A DNA stretch of 64,000 nucleotides from Aldrovandia affinis (taxonomy: Eukaryota; Chordata; Actinopteri; Notacanthiformes; Halosauridae), in assembly GCA_029706075.1 (NCBI GenBank), contig JAINUG010000014.1, positions 3,871,001 to 3,935,000 of the forward strand. The letters are read 5' to 3'. Below are positions 35,379 to 47,843 of this stretch, in pieces. The notes beneath the pieces were generated by a model that saw only the letters and a program-made list of their open reading frames with translations, did not search any database and had not been told where the DNA came from. Made by a program: the position numbers and the translations under genes. The first letter of the stretch is position 1, and every line of letters begins with the position of its first letter.

Positions 35379-38040
35379 TATATTTTGTTTAAATTTTGAA
35401 TTCATTAAAAGGTTTAAAACGAACAGCGGCGTGGTGAAAAGTCGAGGCCTAAGTACAAAGCCCGTTGTTATTTCACAGGAGAAGAATCCGACTCGGCTGC
35501 ACAGATGTTAGCGGTGCATTTCTCTGCATAGTGAGCTGTGGCATGGCGGTGGACTGTGCAGCTATCGAGACGGGAGCGTCGGCGGGGTCTTAATCTCCTC
35601 AGAACGCATCTCTGCCAGTCCGCCGCTGGTGAGACCATCTGTTTACATTGTCAGGAGTCTAATGAGCCGTACAGAGTCATTTATCTCAACAAGCGCGAGG
35701 GGGGGAAGCGGATATTTTAATTAAACCAGGCAAATGTGTGTCAGGGAAGGTTAATGTAGGTAATAAATTCGGTGACGCACCGGGACAAATTAAACAATCA
35801 CTTTAAACGCTGCGGCCGTTCTTCGAGTTAAAGCGCGTCCTCTATATTATTTAACCCTTTCACCTGTCGCCATAAGGTGTGTTATTGAACCATTTCGCCG
35901 GTCTCACAGGTATGTTCTTAAGCCCCTTCACCTGTCCAGGTGAGGACAGCTCAATGTGAAGATTCACAAAACTCATTGCTGCATAAAAAAATGAGGAAAT
36001 TCACAAAGGCACTAGAGCACGCACACACACACACGCGCACGCACACACATACACATACACATGCACACAAATGTGTGCGCACACGCACACACACCTGTCA
36101 GAGCTGTAGTGCTTCGTGTCAGGTTTTGGGCAGGTTGCTTATTTTTTCCTGCTTTGTGTTTCCATTAGCTTGAATGGCTTGAGTTGCGCTCTGATCATTA
36201 AAAAGTGACTTGTTTCAGATCAAAGCACTCTCTCACGGCAGAGTCAGAGTGATGGAGCAGAGAGTCTGACATCCATGTCACTGTGAGCGACACGCCCTAC
36301 CCTTCCCCAGATCTAAACAGGGAGAGCGTGACCAAAGCAAAGAAGCCTGTGTCACACACATACGGTGTCATGTTTGAGGCCAGCAGTGCTGGTACAGCGC
36401 AGTCCTTTCGTGTGCTGTAGGAGACGATGCGCTAAAGGTCACCGGTGCTGCGGGAGCTACTGAGACAGACCAGATGAAAGTGTGAAGTGCGTCAGAACTG
36501 TCTGACTGATGGAGACATCACAGGTTCCTGACACACACACTCACTCACTTTCTCATTCACACGCACACTCTCACACACTCACTCACTCACTTACACATGC
36601 ACACTTACACATGCACACACACACTCACACACTCACACACACATTCTCTCTCACACACACATTGTCTGCCTCAAGCAGCTCTATCTCTCACACTCACACA
36701 TGATCTATGCATCTATATATCTATCTGTCTGTCTATTGGTGTATCTGTCTGTCTGTCTCTCTGTCCTTCACAGAAAATAGAGCGACTCTGAGTGATATCT
36801 CCACGAAACTGGAAGGATATATGGGTTTTGCAGTATATGGATTATGTGTAAAATCATATGGGAAGATACTGTTTTACACAGCATGGTTGTAATAACTCGT
36901 ATGAACGCTGGAGGGCAGCATTGTCATACTGTGGAAATGTGTCGGCTGTAATTCTGTAAATTGCACAGTTACAATATGTCCCTTGTTTTATTGTATTTTA
37001 CTACAATATAAACAATTACATTTGTAAAATACATCCCAGGTTAAAACATAATCTTGATATTTTGAATTTCTGATGCATGGTAGTGTAGATCCATGTAGTG
37101 ATTTTAAACGTCAGATCCATGATACCATAGCGCTGGCATACATAGGGCTCTGAGGTATTGGTATGATTATCAGCAGGTCTGTCCTGCTGCGGCGTCTGCT
37201 CTCTTAGGCCCAGTCAGGCAGAATAATCCTGCTGTTTCCCTGTGTTTATAAGAGGAAGCACAGATCTGTTTGGACAAGCTGCAAAGGCTGTCAACACGCT
37301 ACGGACAAACTGTGAGAGCATCTGGTGTAGTTTCTAAGAGGATTTACTTTCACTGATGTGATGTGGGCTTGATTCGCAATGCACCACAGATGACACACAG
37401 GCTCATAGAGTCACAGCACGGTCACAAGAGTCAGAGTACAGTCACAAGAGTCAGAGCACAATTGTAGCATAGTTACAGCACCACTGTACAGGGTCTTGTA
37501 ACAGGAACGCAACACCAAGTGACATTATGGATTCACAATACTGAATCACTGGACAGAGACACCATCACAGCACAGATTCTGCACCGACCTGGTCACTCCC
37601 TGTACAGACTCAGTGCTCCGAACTGAGTCCTAGCAGTAAGTCACAGCAGTTATGAGAGAGGAGTCACAGCGCATCAGCATGAATACAGAATAAATGTACA
37701 CTATCAGATACACATTCATCATGCAGATTCACAAAACTGGTCTCTGTGAGGTTGTAGTGCACAGGTTTGGCACAAAGCTGATCTCTGTCTGTGAGGTTAT
37801 AGTGTACAGGTTTGGCACAGAGCTGATCTGTCTCTGAGGTTATAGTGTACAGGTTTGGCACAGAGCTGATCTCTGTCTGTGAGGCTATAGTGTACAGGCT
37901 TGGCACTGAGCTGATCTCAGTGTTAATCAGCCTCTCTGTGTAGATGAAGACGGTCTGTTTCACAGCAGAGTGAGAGTGAGCCCTGCCACTCTCCACCACA
38001 CAAGAGACCGTATTTGCAAACACCCCTCTGCCACAGCACA
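35379..38040. other. Intergenic, no gene seen
   Basis: Holds (CA)n-rich tracts at 36018-36090 and 36530-36700. A tandem repeat of about 45 bases (core 'agtgtacaggtttggcacag') covers 37745-37925 in about five copies. The GC-balanced stretch 35540-35760 could be regulatory, but nothing identifies it. Confidence 0.4.
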
Positions 38041-38041
38041 A

Positions 38042-38360
38042 TTAGCCCTGATTGGGAGCGGACCCTGATATTGGCTGTCCGCCTAACGCACCACTTTGGC
38101 TGGGAGGGAGGAGCCGAAACCCGTCTGCAGACCGAGTTTGTCGAGGAGCGGAAGGGTGTCCCTGTAAAGTAGGTGGGCGGGTTCCATCTCGGAGGAGGCA
38201 GATCTGCCGGCCTCGGGAAATTGGCTCCAACCGGATAACGGGTGGCGGACTCGTGGGGGTGGGTGAATTGAAATAAATAGAGGGTATAATTGGCAACTAA
38301 ATGTGGAGAAAAATGGGAAAAATCGGAAAGAAAAATGTAAGAAAAATACCATCATGATTT
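38042..38360 (+). mobile_element. 5'-truncated SINE
   Basis: Contains the SINE core 'tattggctgtccgcc', the 3' block 'agggtataattggcaacta' and an A-rich tail 38300-38360, matching in order the 3' parts of the other SINEs here. The tRNA head is missing. Confidence 0.7.
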
Positions 38361-38844
38361 TTTCCTTCAGAAATAATGCCCCCACCCAGAGCATTGGGTG
38401 AGGAGTGCAGTGGGTGGGGTCTGGGGCGGGGCCACAGGGGGGTTTAGGGGCGGAATCTAGGGGTTTGTATGGGAACACATTGTATCTAGCAGGGTATGGG
38501 TGTACAAGGGTGGGGTGGGTGGGGGCAGCGTGTCCTGGTGGCAGACCTTTTCTCTTGTCGACCTGCATTGGGGAGGGGGGGGCAGGGGCATGTGGCCGCC
38601 TGTGTGAGTGATTACGCCCCCCTCTACCGCCTCCTGGGTGGAGATTGTGCTAATGCTTTATCCTGGCAGCTGCGTTTCCCCCTGAATGGCCTGAGAGAGA
38701 CCCCCAACCACCCACCACCCGCCACCCCCATGCCTCCTCCATTATGTGAAAATTATTACCGACAGCCAGGAGTACGCATCCAGCCTTCGTTACTATGGAG
38801 ACGTCCATCTTTGCTGTACATCTGGAGGAGGCCGTGTGGGAGGG

Positions 38845-38866
38845 GGGTCACAAGGTCAAAGGGTCA
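38845..38866 (+). promoter_or_regulatory. Three nuclear-receptor half-sites spaced by two bases
   Basis: GGGTCA (38845-38850), AGGTCA (38853-38858) and GGGTCA (38861-38866) stand in the same direction, each pair two bases apart. This is the DR2 arrangement known to bind RAR/RXR dimers. Function is inferred from the motif only. Confidence 0.45.
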
Positions 38867-39437
38867 AAGTCTGCGAGGCCGACCCCGATCAGAAGTTGAT
38901 CTGAAGCACCTGCTTTATGAGTCTCCTTGACATGCTTGTGAATGCAGATATTTTTCTACGTCAGAAGTGTGACAGCAGCAGAGGTTGACAGATGACCAGT
39001 CTCCTGAGTGAATTTATTCTTAATATTTTTTATCCAGTACGGTGGTCTTCCAATTAGGACGATTGTGAGCCGCTTGCCATCTTTTAAAAAACAAACTTCA
39101 TTGGTTTTCTTGCCTCTAAAAAGCCAATTTTGACCGCGCCAGCTCCCGCAGAGTTTGCAGAATACGTCCACTGTGCTGTCAGTCAGAGGAAGTCAGCATG
39201 CAGGGAGCACAAATCGCTTTGTGTGCTAATAAATGGCCCTGTCTCACTGCATTTCACGCGCTATTGGTTTGATTAATTTCACAACTAGATGACACCAGCT
39301 GACATTCAGAATCCCCTCTGATTGGCCGAGCTGGGTCAAGGTTGGGGAAGGACTGACAGATGAGTTCTGGACAGCACTGTGCGCGTGCGTGCTTGCTTGT
39401 TTGTTTGTTTGTGGAGTGTGTAAAATACACTGTAAGG

Positions 39438-39618
39438 CAGGGGGCCCTCAACCCTTGTCCTGGAGGGCCACAGAGTGGATGGTTCCAGCAACCAGTTTAG
39501 ACCCAAGAGAGCAGGTGAGGTGAGTTGACTGTAATAAACCACGTTAATTGATAAATTAAGTTCTGAGTGACAATGAAAAGCAGCCCACCCTGCAGCCCTC
39601 CAGGGTTGAGGATCCCTG
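39438..39618. mobile_element. hAT-like MITE
   Basis: Ends 'cagggggccctcaaccct' and 'gggttgaggatccctg' are inverted copies about 180 bases apart. The 8-bp flanks match only partly, so class is tentative. Confidence 0.55.
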
Positions 39619-39806
39619 TCGTAATGGTGTAAAGTGTAAAATCCAGTGTAAAGTGTAGAGTAATGCAGTGCAGAGTGCAGTGATCAGTCAGCAGGATCCA
39701 GCAGGTTGATGATGTCAGAGCTTCCACGGGAGTCCTTTGAGGTTGTAATTGAAAGCTGTGATGCAGAAAAATCTACTGATTGAGTGAAGCTTTGCTCTGC
39801 TGCTCT

Positions 39807-39956
<150 letters not shown>

Positions 39957-40001
39957 GGGGGGTTATCAGGGGTAGGCTATCCAGGACAGCATCTCTCTCT
40001 G

Positions 40002-40048
<47 letters not shown>

Positions 40049-40650
40049 CTTTCTCACTCTCTCCATCTCCATCTCTCTCCTATAGATTCACATTTAAAAC
40101 ACTACAGCTGGAGACTGGAGTTCTTTACAGAGGGAAATCTGGGGCCCCAGAGAAGGTGTGCAGACAGCTGTAGCGAGGTCCCCTGATGTAGAGGGTGGAG
40201 GGTTTTGGGGTCCCAAATGAACGATCCTAAAAAAAGAGTGAACAAATCTCCTTTGTTCATACAAGATAGAGGTTTTCATAAATTGGAAATATCTGAAATA
40301 TTTAGAAATCTTTAATATTTCACAAGCTCTCTTGCTACTCTGCACTAAACTGACTGTATTCATCAATACATATCCTAAAATACAGCGTTGGTTATCAATG
40401 TTTCATGTCTTTCGATGTCAGTGGTGGAAAAATAAAAGACTTGACCGGATATTGGCCGGTGTGAGCGGGAGGCTGAAGGAATACGGTGGACTTTACCGCA
40501 CCGTGGTGTGCATTCTGGTGCCGACGGTTAATATTTCATGCGAGGAGTGCCTTTCGATTAGTGTTCTCCAATTCCTATGGCATTAATGCGAGTGAATTTC
40601 AGCCAAGTCACCTGCAATGTGCTTTAGATGTAATTTAGTGAAGTAAGCAA

Positions 40651-40735
40651 TGGAGGAGGAGGAGGAGGAGGAGGAGGAGGAGGAGGAGGAAGAGGAGGCG
40701 GCGGCGAAGGAGGACGAGGAGGAGCAGGTGGAGGC
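40651..40735. repeat. (GGA)n trinucleotide repeat
   Basis: GGA/GAG units. The poly-Glu frame through it has no gene context. A similar tract lies at 51578-51616. Confidence 0.85.
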
Positions 40736-41185
40736 AGGAGAAGTGGATTATTTTCACACAAATGTGTTTCTCATACTCAACCATCAAGTTCCAGCACATT
40801 GGCCTGTTTTCAGTCTGGCTTTTGTGATGAAAAATAAAAATCTTATTTTTGCATCACAAATCAAAGTTGATGTCTCCGAGCCCTTTAAAATTGCTTTTAG
40901 CTGCGAACGCTCCTGTCTCTTGCCTGTGTGTTCGGCGTAATTGTGGCTGCTCAGCAAGAACGGCTCTGTGATTGGATTTCAGCTCGCCCTTAATAACTGA
41001 AGAAAATAAAACTCTTTCATTATGCACTCCCATCGTTGTGCACATGCTGAAGAGAGGCTGAGAATCTCAACGCTCCGAACATAAATATGGATTTAATTTA
41101 GGAGAAAAGCTTATTTCTCAGTCATGTCCCTGATAATGGTGCGGCTGCTAAGTGTGCAAAGGAGACCTGTGGTGTGTGTGTTTGG

Positions 41186-41440
41186 GTGTGCTGTGCCACC
41201 AGGGGGCGCTGCACTATGGTGTGCTGGCTCTGCCTCCAGGGGGCACTGTTACTGTGGTGTGTGGGCTCTGCATCCAGAGGGCGCTGTTACTGTGGTTTGC
41301 AGGCTCTGCCTCCAGGGGGTGATGTTACTATGGTGTGTGGGCTCTGCCTCCAGGGGCGCTGTAACTGTGGTGTCTGGGCTCTGCCTTTAGGGGGCGCTGT
41401 TACTGTAGTGCGTGTGTGCTCTGCCACCAGGGGGCGCTGC
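41186..41440 (+). repeat. Tandem array of about seven 40-43-bp units, each with a CTCF-like core
   Basis: Units contain 'ctctgcctccagggggcgctg' variants. The cores at 41196-41210 and 41425-41439 read ccaccagggggcgct, the classic CTCF core. Those at about 41234, 41274, 41310, 41348 and 41384 are close variants. Confidence 0.75.
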
Positions 41441-41742
41441 AGCCTTGGGATTGCCTCATCCCCACCACCAATCAGTAACACCAGTAGTTATATTAAATAT
41501 CGGGCTCTGATATACAATAATAGTATTTTCATTTTAATAGCTCTTATATACAGGTTTCCTCATCGCATCCTCGTAATAGCTATGCTCGGGCGTGTGAGCT
41601 TAGTTTATCATGCAAAATAGTCCTAGGCTTGTAAAGCTGAATGCATCCATTATCAGGAGAGCTGCTTTACTTTACTTTATACCAGAACCAGAACATTGCA
41701 GGTCATACCCACATACGCAGCATACAACAGTTAAATAATACA

Positions 41743-42325
41743 TACACTATATGGCCAAAAGGCAGTGGACATCTGACCATCACACCTATATGAGCTTGTT
41801 GGACATCCCATTCTAAAACCATGGGCATTAATATGGAGTTGGACCCCCCTTTGCGGCTATGACAGCTGCGACTCTTCTGGGAAGGCTTTCCACAAGATTT
41901 TGGAGTGTGTCTGTGGGAATTTGTGCCCATTCAGCCAAACGAGCATCTGTGAGGTCAGGCACTGATGTTGGACGAGAAGGCCTGGCTTGCATTCGGCGTT
42001 CTAATTCCTCCCAAAGGTGTTCAGTGGGGTTGAGGTCAGGGCTCTGTGCAGGCCAATCGAGTTCCTCCACACCAAACTCTCGTCTAACCATGTCTTTATG
42101 GACCTCGCTTTGTGCACAGGGGCACAGTCATGCTGGAACAGCAAAGGGCCTTCCCCAAACTGTTGCCACAAAGTTGGAAGCGCCCAATTGGCTAAGATGT
42201 CTTCGTATCCTGTAGTATTAAGAGTACCCTTCACTGGAACTAAGGGGCCTATCCCAAACCATGAGAAACAGCCCTGAACTCAGTAATTAGTAGGGGTGTC
42301 CACTGACTTTTGGCCATATAGTGTA
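41743..42325 (-). mobile_element. Tc1-like transposon with internal deletion
   Basis: Element 41745-42323 (579 bp) between TA sites. Ends are 'cactatatggccaaaag' and its complement. The minus strand holds the C-terminal half of the transposase: [12 protein letters not shown] (second Asp) at 42234-42001, then, in another frame, [14 protein letters not shown] to AAKGGPTPY at 42091-41828. The N-terminal half is gone. Confidence 0.88.
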
Positions 42326-43364
42326 TATAAGCAGGAAGGGCTTCAATTTAAATGAGAGTACATAAAGGTCAAACAAGGGACAAACCATTGCATGGGTTGG
42401 ACCCAGCAGTGTGGATAAGCCCTTTAGCCCCAAGCCCAGCTACTTGCAGTACATTACACACTACAGCAGGGGGGTCACATGCAGTCTCTGAATGGCACTA
42501 AATAGAGCCCTTTCACTGTTATAAACATGGGACTGATGCAGTTGTTGGCAGCCTTTTGCATTAGTGTCATTTAGTTAGTGGTAGGTGACTACTTGAAATG
42601 AATGCATGAAATCTAACCGCGATAGAAAAACCATGGAAAATATTGATAGAGACAACGTCAGAAGCTAACGTGCATGATAATGGAGTTTTTAGGGTGGTTG
42701 AGCTGATTTTTTTATTGTACTGTACTGATCCATCTGGCTTTTACATAATATTATATTGTACATGCAGGAATGTAGTGGCATGTCACTGAGATAATGTGCC
42801 ACAGTGTCACAGTATTGTTCAGGGAAAATATGATTACAACCAATATGCTGTCAGTGTTAATATGCTTCTAAATTCAGTCTAAAAAAATGTGTTGACAAAT
42901 TTTGCACCACCTAGTTTGATGCAACGTTTGTTCTGGGAAAATAAGACATTTGAATGGAAAGGAGGGAGGGAGGGATGGAGGGAGAGAGAGAGAGAGAGAT
43001 ACCTGATATCGCAAAGAAAGAAACCTTTGCTATGTAGCAGAATGCAAAATTAATGTTCACTGGAGATAATTGATGGTAATTGCTGTGATTTATGGTAATT
43101 AGTCTTTGCCTATTATTCAAAAATGAAAAGATAACTAATAAATGGAGTGAACTCATTTAAACAATGAATGTCCCTGTCCCTGGGTGTTAATTCTGTTCCC
43201 TCGCTCAGACACGGTGGGAGGATCCGTTGTGACTGTGTGGGTAGATGTGATATGCCTGTCCTGATTGACTCTACAGTGCTAACTCATTCTGGCAGATGGG
43301 CAGTACATATGATCTGGAGGCATTGCTGTGGTACCCACAGGACCTCTGCTACAGTCTGCATCCC
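42326..43364. other. Intergenic, no gene seen
   Basis: Ordinary AT-rich sequence with a short (GGGA)n/(GA)n run at 42958-43000. Confidence 0.4.
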
Positions 43365-44185
43365 ACACTGAGACCAACATCTCACACTGAGACTAGCATC
43401 CCACACTGAGACCAGCATCTCACACTGAGACCAGCATCCCACACTGAGACCAGCATCTCACACTGAGACCAGCCTATCACACTGAGACCAGCCTATCACA
43501 CTGAGACCAGCATCTCACACTGAGACCAGCATCTCACACTGAGACCAGCATCTCACACTGAGACCAGCCTATCACACTGAGACCAGCCTATCACACTGAG
43601 ACCAGCCTATCACACTGAGACCAGCCTATCACACTGAGACCAGCCTATCACACTGAGACCAGCATCCCACACTGAGACCAGCATCCCACACTGAGACCAG
43701 CATCCCACACTGAGACCTGTCTATCACACTGAGACCAGCATCTCACACTGAGACCAGCATCTCACACTGAGACCAGCATCTCACACTGAGACCAGCATCT
43801 CACACTGAGACCAGCATCCCACACTGAGACCAGCATCCCACACTGAGACCAGCCTATCACACTGAGACCAGCATCCCACACTGAGACCTGTCTATCACAC
43901 TGAGACCAGCATCTTACTGAGACCAGCATCCCACACTGAGACCAGCATCTCACACTGAGACCAGCATCCCACACTGAGACCAGTCTATCACACTGAGACC
44001 AGCCTATCACACTGAGACCAGCATCTCACACTGAGACCAGCATCCCACACTGAGACCAGCACCTCACACTGAGACCAGTATCTTACACTGAGACCAGCCT
44101 ATCACACTGAGACCAGCATCCCACACTGAGACCAGCATCCCACACTGAGACCAGCATCTCACACTGAGACCAGCCTATAACACAG
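43365..44185. repeat. 19-20-bp minisatellite, about 41 copies
   Basis: The unit is 'cactgagaccagcatctca' with 'cctat' and 'tcccac' variants. It is uniform over 800 bases. Confidence 0.93.
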
Positions 44186-44245
44186 AGACCAGTCTGCAGC
44201 AGGTCATTTCTCACAAGGAGCTACTTTTCAGTGTAATTTATGCCT

Positions 44246-44429
44246 CCCCCCCCCCCCTCTCTCTCTCTCTTACCTCCCCTCCTTCTTCCACTCCCACCCC
44301 CTTCTTTCCTTTTTCACCCTCTCCCTCCTCTCGCTCCCTCTCCCCGCCCCCAGCTCCCCCTCTCTCTATTTATCTCTGTCACCCCCTCCTCCTCCCATCC
44401 CTATCCCCCATTCTCTCTTCCTTCTTCCC

Positions 44430-44466
<37 letters not shown>

Positions 44467-44524
44467 CCTCCTTCTACCACCTCCACCTCCTCCCCACTAC
44501 CTCTCTCTCTCTCTCTCTCTCTCA
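44246..44524. repeat. Polypyrimidine tract with (CT)n runs
   Basis: Nearly pure C/T on the plus strand for about 280 bases, including two (CT)n runs. Such mirror tracts can form triplex DNA. Confidence 0.85.
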
Positions 44525-44579
44525 GTGGGGAGGTGTGATCTTGCTGCTGACAGTAAGGCCTCTTGCTGTTCTGGTACAG

Positions 44580-44960
44580 GTCTCGTTAGATTACAGTAAT
44601 TACAGGCAATTAGACAGCAGGTGAACGACGAGGGAAGAGTTGCAGGATGGTTTTGGAGACGATGGCATTTGCAAGGAGAGGTTTTTTTCCCAGCGGTCCC
44701 TAAATCAGAGAGACGGGCGCAATAAATGGGCGTCTGAAGTAATGAGACCCAATTAAGAGCGGCAGCAGCAGAGGACAGAAGCGGCTCATTAAGCGCGAGG
44801 CCTTTAAAGGCAGGATCAAAGCCCGCAAGATTGACCTGCAAACTAATTAAGCTTTAAGATGTGAGGCGGCTGCTACATTTTAAACTGTTATTGTACTCCG
44901 AAAGACGGGAGCGTGCGTCGTTAAAGATGACAATTACGGGCAGTCTCGGGAGGGGAAGGG
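44580..44960. promoter_or_regulatory. Candidate enhancer-like element rich in homeodomain cores
   Basis: TAATTAC, CAATTAG, CAATTAAG, CATTAAG, TAATTAAG and CAATTAC cores lie in a GC-balanced, non-repetitive stretch that looks unlike its repeat-rich surroundings. Conservation cannot be tested here, so the call is weak. Confidence 0.25.
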
Positions 44961-45280
44961 AGCCGTCTGAAGCATAACAGGGAGTAAGTTGCGTGTCAAA
45001 AGTGAGTCAGTGCTGACGCAGTACAGACAAGGCTACTGACGTGGCAATGAAAACCAAGACAGCACTGACACGGAGAGGTAGTGAGTCACGGACAGGCAGT
45101 ACTGAGACAGAGCAGGATGGTGAGTCACTGTACCATCGTCAGTCAGTCAGCTATAAAGAGTCTGATCGTTAGATGGGCCCGTTTCTCACATCCTTGTGTC
45201 TGCAGTAGGAATACCTTCTGAACTCTAGAGTTTCCCCTCAGTGCAATTATCATGCTACAAACGAGGAACGTCAATGATAC

Positions 45281-46416
45281 TGTCACACGCCGCGTGACAA
45301 ACCCTGAATGGGAACAGAACAGCCAGGAGACACGGAGTGGAGTTTGTCGGTCTACGGACCGGATTTTATTTATTTATTTTTTCTGTCTCTCCCCCCAGAC
45401 ATGGGAGAGAGACAGTGGGAGTAGCAGGTTAACATATAACAAAGACTAACACAAACACAGACACCAAAATCTTCACCCTACTCGCCGCGAAGCTTTCGGG
45501 TAAAAACAACAAACGAAAATAACAAGTTAAAATAACTAAACTTACGGGACACCGCACCTCTTCCTCCAGAGTTCCCCTGGAACCTCCTCAGGCACACACA
45601 TATCCAGTGACCTTTCAAGTGCTTCCCACCCATTCATACTGAGACACTCGAACTTTTCCAGTTCGAGTTCTCTTACGCATTCATTCCGGAGACACTCGCC
45701 ACTCCCAGGATGTGAGAGTGCTGGCAATCGGCTCTCAAGATACTTCACTCTTCTGGTGAGTTCTTGGGCTTGCTCAGACACTCTCCACTGTCGAGTGCGA
45801 GCTCTTTCCACTAAAACCGAGGGCGAGAGGCGGACCCTCTTCCAGGGCACCCTCCCGCTCCTCCATAATCACACCGAGGGAGAGAGGCGGACACCTAAAG
45901 CGCACCCCCTCTCCCTCTTCCTCACTCACACAGGAAGCACTCTACTCAGTCACTTTCGACAAACGCACACAAAACTCCACAACATTAAACATCCAACATT
46001 CAACATCAAACATTCCACATAAAACGTGCACGCGCACTCACACACACATCAAGACAAGACTGACTGATTCCCCACTCGCCCCACCTGCTCTTAAATAGGC
46101 TTAGTTTCTGCCTGGCTCAGGTGGGACTCGTGAGGCAATCACCCAATCACAATCACAACTCACATTCTCACCCAGACACCCAATCAGCCAATTGACTTCT
46201 ATATCAATTGACTGATTGACACCAATTAAATGATCAAATAATAATTAAACCAATTAAGGCCTTTGGAGCTCCCTTCCGGGCGACAGTTCACTCTCACACC
46301 CTGGGAGAGTGCCAAACCTGCCCCCGGAAAGTCTCACTGCTCCAAAGGCCTCTACCACATGGAACAAGACAGGCAACCATGCCACTCCCATGTGGCCGAG
46401 ACCGACGTCCTCCACA
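45281..46416 (-). repeat. 3' LTR (minus-strand sense)
   Basis: 1136 bases. Minus-strand features are a TATA-like TATTTAA at 46097-46091, AATAAATAAAA near 45375-45362 about 85 bases before the LTR end, and an open frame 45850-45542. It differs from the other LTR mainly by small indels. Confidence 0.9.
45540..45850 (-). other. Open frame inside the LTR, ending in a splice-donor motif
   Basis: A 102-codon frame (79 codons in the other LTR) lies between the TATA-like box and the poly(A) signal. It is charged, with a heptad-like stretch (VSEQAQELTRRVKYLESRL). Its stop TAA is part of GTAAGT (45545-45540), a perfect donor motif. It could be a first coding exon of the missing internal protein. No known domain is recognised. 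Confidence 0.4.
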
Positions 46417-46691
46417 CTCCTCCACCGCCAGAATGTGGTCCGAGCCCATTCGGTCTTGGACACCCTCCTGTGTGCCTCTGGGTTACGAAGCACTCTACCC
46501 TTTGGCTTCAACCAGCCCTCAGGGTTAGAGCCTTCTCCCTCCTGCACCAGGCTATAGGGCAGTGTCCTCACTGGACTCGGCCAATCCAGCTTCCTCCCTC
46601 CGGCTTCACCACCCCGATCTTGCGGCTTTTCAGTCGCCGACCGAGGTGGGTGGGGGGAATCCCCATGACAGCCAAGAGGGGTGCTGCTCTG

Positions 46692-46709
46692 TCCCGGGTT
46701 TCGGCACCA
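46692..46709 (-). other. Primer-binding site for tRNA-Phe
   Basis: 18 bases identical to the complement of the tRNA-Phe 3' end including CCA, read on the minus strand, three bases from the 5' LTR. tRNA-Phe 3' sequence is from established knowledge. Confidence 0.85.
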
Positions 46710-46712
46710 AAC

Positions 46713-47843
46713 TGTCACACGCCGCGTGACAAACCCTGAATGGGAACAGAACAGCCAGGAGACACGGTGGAGTTTGTCGGTCTACGGACCGGATTTTATT
46801 TATTTGTTTTTCTGTCTCTCCCCCCCAGACATGGGAGAGAGACAGTGGGAGTAGCAGGTTAACATATAACAAAGACTAACACAAACACAGACACAAAATC
46901 TTCACCCTACGCCGCCGAAGCTCGGGTAAAAACAACAAACGAAAATAACAAGTTAAAATAACTAAACTTACGGGACACCGCACCTCTTCCTCCAGAGTTC
47001 CCCTGGAACCTCCTCAGGCACACACATATCCAGTGACCTTTCAAGTGCTTCCCACCCATTCATACTGAGACACTCGAACTTTTCCAGTTCGAGTTCTCTT
47101 ACGCATTCATTCCGGAGACACTCGCCACTCCCAGGATGTGAGAGTGCTGGCAATCGGCTCTCAAGATACTTCACTCTTCTGGTGAGTTCTTGGGCTTGCT
47201 CAGACACTCTCCACTGTCGAGTGCGAGCTCTTTTCCACTAAAACCGAGGGCGAGAGGCGGACCCTCTTCCAGGGCACCCTCCCGCTCCTCCATAATCACA
47301 CCGAGGAGAGAGGCGGACACCTAAAGCGCACCCCCTCTCCCTCTTCCTCACTCACACAGGAAGCACTCTACTCAGTCACTTTCGACAAACGCACACAAAA
47401 CTCCACAACATTAAACATCCAACATTCAACATCAAACATTCCACATAAAAACGTGCACGCGCACTCACACACACATCAAGACAAGACTGACTGATTCCCC
47501 ACTCGCCCCACCTGCTCTTAAATAGGCTTAGTTTCTGCCTGGCTCAGGTGGGACTCGTGAGGCAATCACCCAATCACAATCACAACTCACATTCTCACCC
47601 AGACACCCAATCAGCCAATTGACTTCTATATCAATTGACTGATTGACACCAATTAAATGATCAAATAATAATTAAACCAATTAAGGCCTTTGGAGCTCCC
47701 TTCCGGGCGACAGTTCACTCTCACACCCTGGGAGAGTGCCAAACCTGCCCCCGGAAAGTCTCACTGCTCCAAAGGCCTCTACCACATGGAACAAGACAGG
47801 CAACCATGCCACTCCCATGTGGCCGAGACCGACGTCCTCCACA
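46713..47843 (-). repeat. 5' LTR (minus-strand sense)
   Basis: 1131 bases. The open frame at 47207-46968 matches the one in the other LTR, but its start is shifted by a one-base insertion near 47232. Confidence 0.9.

Noticed and set aside
40650-40940. Acidic protein with poly-Glu start
   Set aside because: The poly-Glu part is a (GGA)n repeat and the rest has no family match or splice context.
46254-46739. Overlapping 150-codon frames on both strands
   Set aside because: They cross the LTR, the short interior and the primer site of the LTR element, and match no gag or polymerase domain.
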